From: Crossaster papposus
Taxonomy: Eukaryota; Echinodermata; Asteroidea; Velatida; Solasteridae
NCBI GenBank assembly: GCA_037893245.1
Contig: JBAIAA010000352.1
Span: forward strand, 1,674,001 to 1,738,000
Length of the DNA stretch: 64,000 bases
Reading direction: 5' to 3'
Shown here: positions 57,096-64,000 of the stretch, piece after piece
Layout: each line of letters starts with the position of its first letter
Numbering within the stretch: the first letter of the stretch is position 1
The notes under the pieces: model-generated
Seen by the model: the letters and a program-made list of their open reading frames with translations, nothing else
Databases searched by the model: none
Told to the model about the DNA's origin: nothing
Translations under genes and position numbers: made by a program

Positions 57096-57202
57096 GGAGG
57101 GGGGGGGGGGGGGGGGGGGGGGGGTGGAGGGGCGGGGAGGGGGATAGGGGCTTGGAGGGGGAGAGGGGCTTGGAGGGGGAGAGGGGCTTGGAGGGGGAGG
57201 CC
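57096..57202. repeat. G-run and GGCTTGGAGGGGGAGAGG minisatellite
   Basis: An imperfect G-run (57096-57125) passes into about three 18-base units of GGCTTGGAGGGGGAGAGG. All G-tracts are on the + strand, so this stretch is strongly G-quadruplex prone. The Pro/Ser or Gly-rich ORFs over it are artefacts. Confidence 0.88.
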
Positions 57203-58965
57203 TCTGGCCTACAATGGTCTAAGAGACCTATAATTAATGTACCGTTATTTGCACATAAAGAAGTCATCCCACACACAAACCTACTACCTTTAAACTGGAT
57301 TTTCTCTTTTCTTATTAACATGTTGTAACTTTGAACCGAAAGTCGTGTCAACACGGGGTTTTCACCAAATTAAAGCTTGAGATGAAAATACAAGAAACTC
57401 AAAAGTGGCCAGGGACATCTTGAGACTTATTTTGCTTGATCGCATCTTGTATACTATACATACACAATGTGGCTCAACCTTGAATGTGGCTCCTATAGTA
57501 ATCTTGTAGAATGCACTTCACACACAGTACCCAATGTAGGGAGGACGGTTAAACCCCTTAATTTTGTTTAATCTGTACAAATGTAGATCTTATAATGGAT
57601 TTAAACTTAAATTAATTGAATTTGGCCCAAACCAATGTGGATCAAGCTGAAGTTAAATTTATTAAAAAACTCTCCTGATTATGCGATGTGACCATCTGTC
57701 CTAATTGTTTGAGTCAATTATCAAAGGCCCAAAGCCTCTCGGAAATCATATACTTGACTTTAATATGAGTTGGTCATTTGGTCACTTTCGTTATAATCCA
57801 ATCAATCTAAAAACAAGCTGGTTAGGATATTTGGAGAACGCAAATTCCTGCGCCTGGATAATCCGCGACGTTTCGACGCAAACTTGATGCGGATACTGCA
57901 GTAATCTTGTAGGCAGAGGCAATTTCGGTCTGACGTTACTCGACCTGGGGCAATCACTATAACATATGGAAGGCAAGAATTCTTGCTGTCTCATTCCATC
58001 TGTAGAAATCTATTCAATCCGTCAAGCGTTGAAACACGAAGCTGGAAAGATCTGACTGCGAAAATTGGAGAGACAAGTCGTAGAATCTTCTCGTGCATCT
58101 AGATGATGACAACAATCTGAGGAATTGTTTCCCCCAGGCTGTGACCCAAAAGAAATGAAGAAGATGTTTCAGAATTTGCAGTTGAATCATTTTGATGCGT
58201 TCTCGTTCAGTGAAAAAATAAATATCTGTTTTTGAAGAGAATATATTTCTTTAAGCTAGGAATGGATTCAACATCCAATTTCTGGATCAAATTTCTGACT
58301 TTAATGTTATTTATAAATGTTTTCATTTTTTTTCAAGTCTTTGTGCACTATGTATCTCAGTTTATTTTTCAAATGTTAAAAAATTGCTCAAGGATTCTCA
58401 GATATATGTGAGAAATTCCAAACATTTTTCACACCAAAAAACCAACAAGGTACATGTATTTTAAGCACATCAATCTGAAACCGATTAGATTTTTCCTGTT
58501 TATTTAGGCGACAGATTAATGTACCGGGTATTATGAAGATATGAATATCATCGGGCCATTATAATTTTCATGGTGTCTCGTCCACTAATTGTACACACAT
58601 GCACTTGACGTCACTAGCCAATAAACATAATGAGGCTCTTTGCGGTACACGTACTGTACGGTACATACATGTATCGGAAGATGTATACATGTAATCTATT
58701 TTAGTTTGGTTATGAGAACCACAAAATTGGGTCGGCATCAACTTTTATTGACACACAAGCAATAACAAACTGTTCTGACACTTGTCTTAAATATCTAAAA
58801 ACAAAGTACGCTGCAGCTACAATTTGGGGTTTCAAATTTCCACTAAATCAGACTTTTTTATATAAGTCTCACCAACAATTTGTATGTATTTACACTAATA
58901 ACTTCAAAATTGTATTTCAGTTAAAATTAATTATTAAAAACGTTTACAAATAAATAATAAATCCC
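57203..58965. other. Unassigned interval
   Basis: AT-rich. At 57840-58200 the + strand gives short protein-like runs in changing frames (for example RKFLRLDNPRRFDANLMRIL and PPGCDPKEMKKMFQN). This could be an old decayed coding sequence or UTR; I cannot assign it. A GTAC-rich patch is at 58638-58690. Confidence 0.3.
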
Positions 58966-59343
58966 TTAAAGGTAGTATACACCATTGGTAATTTGTTGAA
59001 TTATCAGGAAAGGGTGGATTTGGGGGGTTCTATTTTATAGTAAATATCGTTTAACTGACCTGTCCGAATTTGTACATTCATGGATGCCGAGAAAAGCATG
59101 AAAAACAGCGTTTGTTTTCCACCGGCGTCGAGCAGTTATTCTTATGTTATCTTTGTTTTTTTCGCGCTCGCCGGACGGCGAGAATGAATTTTGGTTTATA
59201 CAATTCAATTTTCTGGAACAATTACAGGATATCTAGGGCCCTCATTTTGCTGGATGCCTAGAATCATTATTTACTTTTAAATAAGTAAGATATTTCTTAA
59301 TAATTCGGTAGTAATATCTGCAAATGGTGTATACTACCTTTAA
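58966..59343 (-). repeat. MITE-1 copy K
   Basis: TTAA at both ends, inverted orientation, with centre CGCTCGCCGGACGGCGAG. Near full length. Confidence 0.9.
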
Positions 59344-59849
59344 ATATTGATTCACACTGGTTGTAAATGACTGAACAAATAAAAAAGTATATTTTTGCCT
59401 TACATTTTTTATTGCAAAAGTACATTTATCATGACCTTTTTAGGTGTTAATTGTTCCAACAGTGGTAATCTGCAGTCAAGTGGCATTTTTGCCAACACCT
59501 CCCATATTGACATCTTATCTCCGCATCTCTTCGAGGATTATCCCACGACTGGGTTGGTTTAAAGAGCCGGATGCTTCTCATTTGGGAAATCAGCAGGACC
59601 ATATGGGATGGCATCTCAACGCAGCAGCCAAACAAGTCGAAGAAGAAGAGGATGGGTGATGAGTGATTGCGTATATCGATCGTCGAATGCTATCAGTAAC
59701 ACCATATGGGACGGCATCTGCGGTACATTGTACAGCAACATCCACATAAATAGAAATAGAGAGGGGTGGCGATCCAGAATTCGCATGTCGATTGCTGAAT
59801 GCTAACTGTGGTACCAGCAGAGAGCAAGTTTGATGAATGACTACATGTA
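59344..59849. other. Unassigned interval with a weak + strand ORF
   Basis: An ORF at 59444-59659 (PTVVICSQVAFLPTPPILTS and LGWFKEPDASHLGNQ segments) follows a TTTTTTAG acceptor-like site, but the opposite strand is equally open. CATATGGGA(T/C)GGCATCT occurs twice (59601 and 59704), showing a local duplication. No family recognised. Confidence 0.25.
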
Positions 59850-60391
59850 CAGGGTGAACCTAAAAAAACAAAACCCACCTGGATAATGGCCATAATCCCG
59901 AAAGTATACATTTCATGGAAAAACTGAAGTCAATATCAGAAAGTAGGAGCTACAAGCTTTCTTCTGACACCTACATCGCAGGCCTACGATCACTGGTAAC
60001 TGAGTACCATTGTCTTGAAAACCATAGGCAGATTTCAGAAATGTCCAAATCAATAATTTTGTAAGCCACATGGAAATGAACTATCATTGTTATTGTTTCA
60101 AATAAACAGGTTATAACAAAGGGAATTATGTTCTTGTTCTTTTCTAGGCGACCTTTATTTGCCTACACGAAGATAACAACACGCACACCTATTTGGACAT
60201 TTCTGAAATCTGCCTATGGTTTTCAAGACAATGGTACTCAGTTACCAGTGACAGTAGGCCTGCGATGTAGGTGTCACTAAGAAAGCTTGTAGCTCCTACT
60301 TTCTGATATTGACTTCAGTTTTTCCATGAAATATATACTTTCGGGATTATGGCCATTTTCTGGTGGGTTTTGTTTTTTTAGGTTCACCCTG
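59850..60391. mobile_element. Fold-back MITE, 201-bp arms, TA-flanked (Tc1/mariner-like)
   Basis: Begins CAGGGTGAACCTAAAAAAAC and ends with its inverse, flanked by TA (59848-59849 and 60392-60393). Arms 59850-60050 and 60191-60391 are complementary with only scattered differences, around a 140-base loop. No coding capacity. The TA target and CAGGGTG-type ends suggest Tc1/mariner, without proof. Confidence 0.85.
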
Positions 60392-62722
60392 TATAGTGCG
60401 ACTAACTCTGATCAAACAACTCACCCTAGTGGACCAAGGTTGGACTACATGTATAGTCTAGTCGACTATTCGCGAGCAACCTACCGCGGTCACGCTGGTT
60501 ATCAATAGCAACATTTAAATGGCACAGTGCCAACTATTGTCAAACAAAAATGGCAGACATCTAAACATAATAAGATACGGTACTAAAATGTAAACAAAAA
60601 ATGTGATATCAACAATTGCTGTCAGTGAATTCTCTAATATTCTGAGTTCGATTCAAATTTTAGATAAGATTTGAAGGTTTGCATGGTTATTAAGAGGCAA
60701 TACAGTATATCAGAAGAAGTTTGTGGTAGCACTAAATTGCATGTGGTAAATCTCTTTCGTGAGTTTGTGTCGTTCTGAAAAGAACCGGAAGGGAACTCAA
60801 CATTTCGGACAGTACATGTATGCTCTGCCCGTCTGATGCTGATAAATAATTCAATACTGGCCGACTGCAACGCTCGGCATTTTTTTCCTAGCATTGCACA
60901 TGTACCCTGGTATACAGTACATGTATTTACCGAAAGTGTCAAGGGCACTAGACAAGACGCGCCTCCGAAGAATGTCTGAGGGGAACGGGAGGGAGGTCTC
61001 CGCAGCATCTGGCATTATCTTGGCATCGACAAGTCACTTCTTCAAGCATCCGAGCTTGATGAAGAAACATGGATCAATGTACAATATGTACATACTGGTA
61101 CAATGTACATGAAGGGCATCTTGGACATCGCGTGTACAGGTACATGTATGTCTTTGGGGATCAGTCAGAGGAATGCCAGGTACATGTACTGGTACATTTT
61201 GTACATGTAGATCAGACCACATTCTGTGAGCAGGTGCAGTGATATTGTTGACGTACGCAGAGAGGTCTGAACCGGAAAAATAAAAGTGCATTCCGAATGT
61301 CTGCCGATGAGCAGTAAAAACGAACGTGGATTTGCGAGTCTCGTGAAAGGATTGCAGAGGAATGGATCAAAACACAAAACTGACTCAGCACAATCAATGT
61401 AGGGGTGTCAACACAATCATTGTAGAGGTGTCGGAACGTACCCGGTACATGTAGTGCGAAACCCAATGTTTGACAACAAATTGGTAGATCGAACTGTGAA
61501 GATGTACAATGTTTTTCCCGGGCAAACTGGAAGGGGGTACCGGTACATTTAATTTTTTGTAGTACAACCATTTATACAACATTATTGTCTGACTCACGAT
61601 CATGGCCTGTTTACTGAAAAGTACGGTATGTGTACATGTATGTACATGTAGGCCTGGTACATGTACAAGATATACATCAGAAGTCTCACCCAGAAGCTTT
61701 GATGAACTGCAATTTATTCTGTTACGACAAAGATGGTAAATGGTTGGTGATTTTATTTACTTGCACATGAGTAAATAAATGTGTTAATTAGTTTAACCTA
61801 CCAGGTACATGAACATGTGCACAAATGTACTATGAGGGTTTTCTAAACCTTCGCTTTGTTTTCGGCTTTGGCTCCTCTACCAACTTGTATGAATCACTCA
61901 GAACATGCTGAGAAGCAGACCAAATGGAAATATTCTAACTTTCGTTTTTATATCAACAAATTGAATGTTTCTGAAGCATTAACAGGTATCAGCGCAGCAA
62001 GCAGCCGGAGTTCCCATAGTTACGGTACATGGTGGGGCCTAAAATCGACTGAAGCCTAAAAAGACGAAGCCAGGGATTCAAAAATGGCAGCCCATAATAT
62101 AATGCAAGCAGTGCACGTACCAGTACATGCACCATGCACGTGTACATTAATGACTGCAAGAAAAGCAATTTCCCCTAATTTGTCACAGGTCAAAATGCAA
62201 AATCCCCAGACTGTTTCGCCGTGCCGTATTTCTCAGTCTCATTGAATTTAACCGAATGCCCCAAACTGTTTTTATGATAAGCCAGAAACACTCACTCAGG
62301 AAGCTAGTCCGTGCCTATGCGTGTGCATGCATGTACATGTACACTCCCTGTATTGATCAGCAAAACGGCAAAGTGTCTCGGAAGCAGTGATTCAAGACGC
62401 TTTACGGCCGGCTGCCGCTGTTAACTGCCAACTTACACTGCTTATGCCCCCAGCTTATAGATAATGCTAGTGATTTCTTTATTGTGCGAGTTTTACTTGT
62501 AAGCAATTAGGGTGCTAGAGGAGGGATAATGGTGAAGTTATATGATAAAAGCTTTTAGATGGTTATTGTGATGACCCTCATGATACTGGATTAAATTAAT
62601 GGGGGTGTTGTTTTTTTAGAAACTCCTATGGCATTTTTGGGAAGAGAAGGATTTTAGAATTACCTGTAAGATTCATGTGTGTGTACAGTACAGTAAATCA
62701 ATGTTAAGGCCATTTTGCAGTT
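60392..62722. other. Unassigned interval rich in GTACATGTAC and ACCGGTAC
   Basis: Dense self-complementary GTAC motifs, for example at 60911-60926, 61078-61210, 61433-61450, 61634-61665 and 62100-62345. The part 60930-61400 has higher GC and is open on both strands in several frames, but no family is recognised. An ORF at 61856-62059 is likewise unassigned. Confidence 0.35.
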
Positions 62723-63132
62723 TTAAAGGTACATGAAGGATACACCGGGTAATCGGGTAATTGCTTGAATTGTCATGAATGGGTGGACTTTTGGGGTTGT
62801 ATTTTATAGTACATGTAAATATCGTTTTAAAACCGACCTGTCCAAAGTTTTACAACCATTGATGCTGAGAAAAGCACAAAAAAACGACGTTCGTTTTCAA
62901 CTGGCTTCAGGAAGTGGTTGTTGATACATGTACCGGTATGTTGTCTTATTTATTTTCGCGATCGCGAATTTTTGTATAAATTTATATTTTTCGAAACAAT
63001 TACAGGATAACCAGTGCAATCCTTTTGCTGGATGCCTACAATCATTTCAAATAGTTTCAAATAGTAAGATATTTCCTAATATTTCGGTAGTAATTGTTTT
63101 AGATATCCGCAAATGGTGTATCCTATCTTTAA
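62723..63132 (-). repeat. MITE-1 copy L, diverged
   Basis: TTAA at both ends, inverted orientation. It contains GTAC-rich insertions (ACATGTACCGGTATG at about 62925, and near 62811), and its centre is reduced to TTCGCGATCGCGAATT. Confidence 0.85.
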
Positions 63133-63389
63133 GGTAACTGCGCCTAATATGACAGCATTTTTGCATAAGTACAGCAACTAAATGAAACTCCATCAACCTT
63201 CAGGGGAAAAACCTTTAGTGTATTGTACAATGCCACTATAGAAAGTGAAACTACTGGTATTGAGAAATGAATTATTTCGCAAAGTTGGTTTCTTATGGTA
63301 GACGGAAGCTCATATATATTTGCAGTAGCAGTAATTCATTATTTGTTTTTTATCATTGAAAAATTGTTTATCTTGGGTGAGAATTCATT

Positions 63390-63649
63390 GCCAATTTCAT
63401 GGAGCTAATTAAATGAGCATACAAATTTGCTTAGCATAAGAAAGTCTTGCTCAGTAAAAACAGCTTACCGCCAGAAATTTAATGTGCTTTTTATGCAAAG
63501 CAAAAACCAGCTGAATATCAGCCAAAAACAGTACATGTACCGGTAGGCCTATGTACCGGTACCTCACCTGAACATTTCCTGTTTTTGCCAATGAAGAATT
63601 TACATGAGAAACTTTTTTTGTGTGCTTAGCAGCTCTATGAATTTGGCCA
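63390..63649. repeat. MITE-3 copy, degraded
   Basis: GCCAATTTCATGGAGCTAAT at the left and GCTTAGCAGCTCTATGAATT at the right. A GTACATGTACCGGTAG-type insertion lies inside it (63531-63561). Confidence 0.75.
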
Positions 63650-64000
63650 CTGAACCAGGGACCTACATGTGTTACAACGTGATATGCCTAATTGCACAAA
63701 ATCATTAGGCCCCACCCCCAAAAAACAGTTTTGCTTCCAGTTATCCTACCCCCCCCCAAAAAAAAAAAAAAAAATGAAATAAAAAGGGAAAACCCCCCCA
63801 AACCATCAATTACGTGTAGTACCTTTTACCCTTGTGCATACCATGTGCAGACACATTATGATGTGCACAAAAACAAATTTACAACAAAATGAATTTCCTA
63901 CCTACATGTACCATACATACCCTAATTTTGTAGACCTTTATACCTGTATGTACACACAATAAGCAGCCATGTAACACAGACTTTTTTAATCCGATGACAA
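63650..64000. other. Unassigned end of window
   Basis: C- and A-runs at 63710-63800 explain the Pro/Lys-rich ORF. Nothing else was recognised. Confidence 0.4.

Noticed and set aside
57005-57354. Gly- or Pro-rich ORFs on both strands
   Set aside because: Produced by the G-rich minisatellite and the tail of MITE-1 copy J.
60894-61400. Coding exon in the GC-richer patch
   Set aside because: Both strands are open in several frames and no family fits, so direction and frame cannot be chosen.
40190-64000. CH-domain exons of the GAS2-like gene
   Set aside because: Searched by eye on the minus strand for typical CH motifs; nothing convincing was found, so they are not annotated.

Overview
The window looks like AT-rich, intron-rich, transposon-dense nuclear DNA from a marine invertebrate. 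A deuterostome, possibly echinoderm-like, is my best guess, resting only on repeat style (many GTAC-centred palindromes, tRNA-headed SINEs, dense MITEs) and the host gene. No bacterial or organellar features are seen. Most bases lie in introns, intergenic DNA and small non-autonomous transposons.

Host coding. The one host gene I can identify is a GAS2-like cytoskeletal linker on the minus strand. Its GAR (Gas2-related, microtubule-binding) domain is split over exons at 40082-40189 and 27390-27480, separated by a 12.6 kb intron. A small basic exon (26675-26744) and a 2 kb terminal exon (23602-25570) follow. The terminal exon is Ser/Arg-rich and carries SxIP-type EB1-binding motifs. All four exons join in phase. 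The CH-domain exons expected upstream were not found and probably lie beyond 64 kb or escaped my reading. A clean but unrecognised 62-residue terminal exon lies just downstream at 23126-23316. Other coding-like pieces (2.65, 4.0, 35.6 and 45.4 kb) are weak.

Mobile DNA, left to right. (1) 0-13 kb: several MITEs, including Harbinger-like (387-862), hAT-like (7630-7858) and TTAA-flanked types. (2) 13916-16573: a 2.66 kb P-superfamily-like element with a perfect 8-bp target duplication, matching terminal inverted repeats and the two halves of a decayed THAP domain inside. (3) 19-46 kb: MITE copies scattered in and around the GAS2-like introns, plus two SINEs. (4) 47025-56505: a young Ty3/Gypsy element on the minus strand, with open gag and pol, a tRNA-Pro-like primer site, a polypurine tract and a TATA target duplication. 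It sits inside an older composite MITE whose relative at 34.4-34.7 kb serves as an empty site. (5) 56.5-64 kb: more MITEs, a 201-bp-arm fold-back element, a G-rich minisatellite and GTAC-palindrome-rich DNA.

The commonest repeat, called MITE-1 here, is about 390 bp, TTAA-flanked, and carries a central CG-rich palindrome. It occurs about 12 times. MITE-2 (about 390 bp, 4 copies) shares the TTAAAGG end, so one transposase type may have moved both. The ORFs inside these repeats are not genes.
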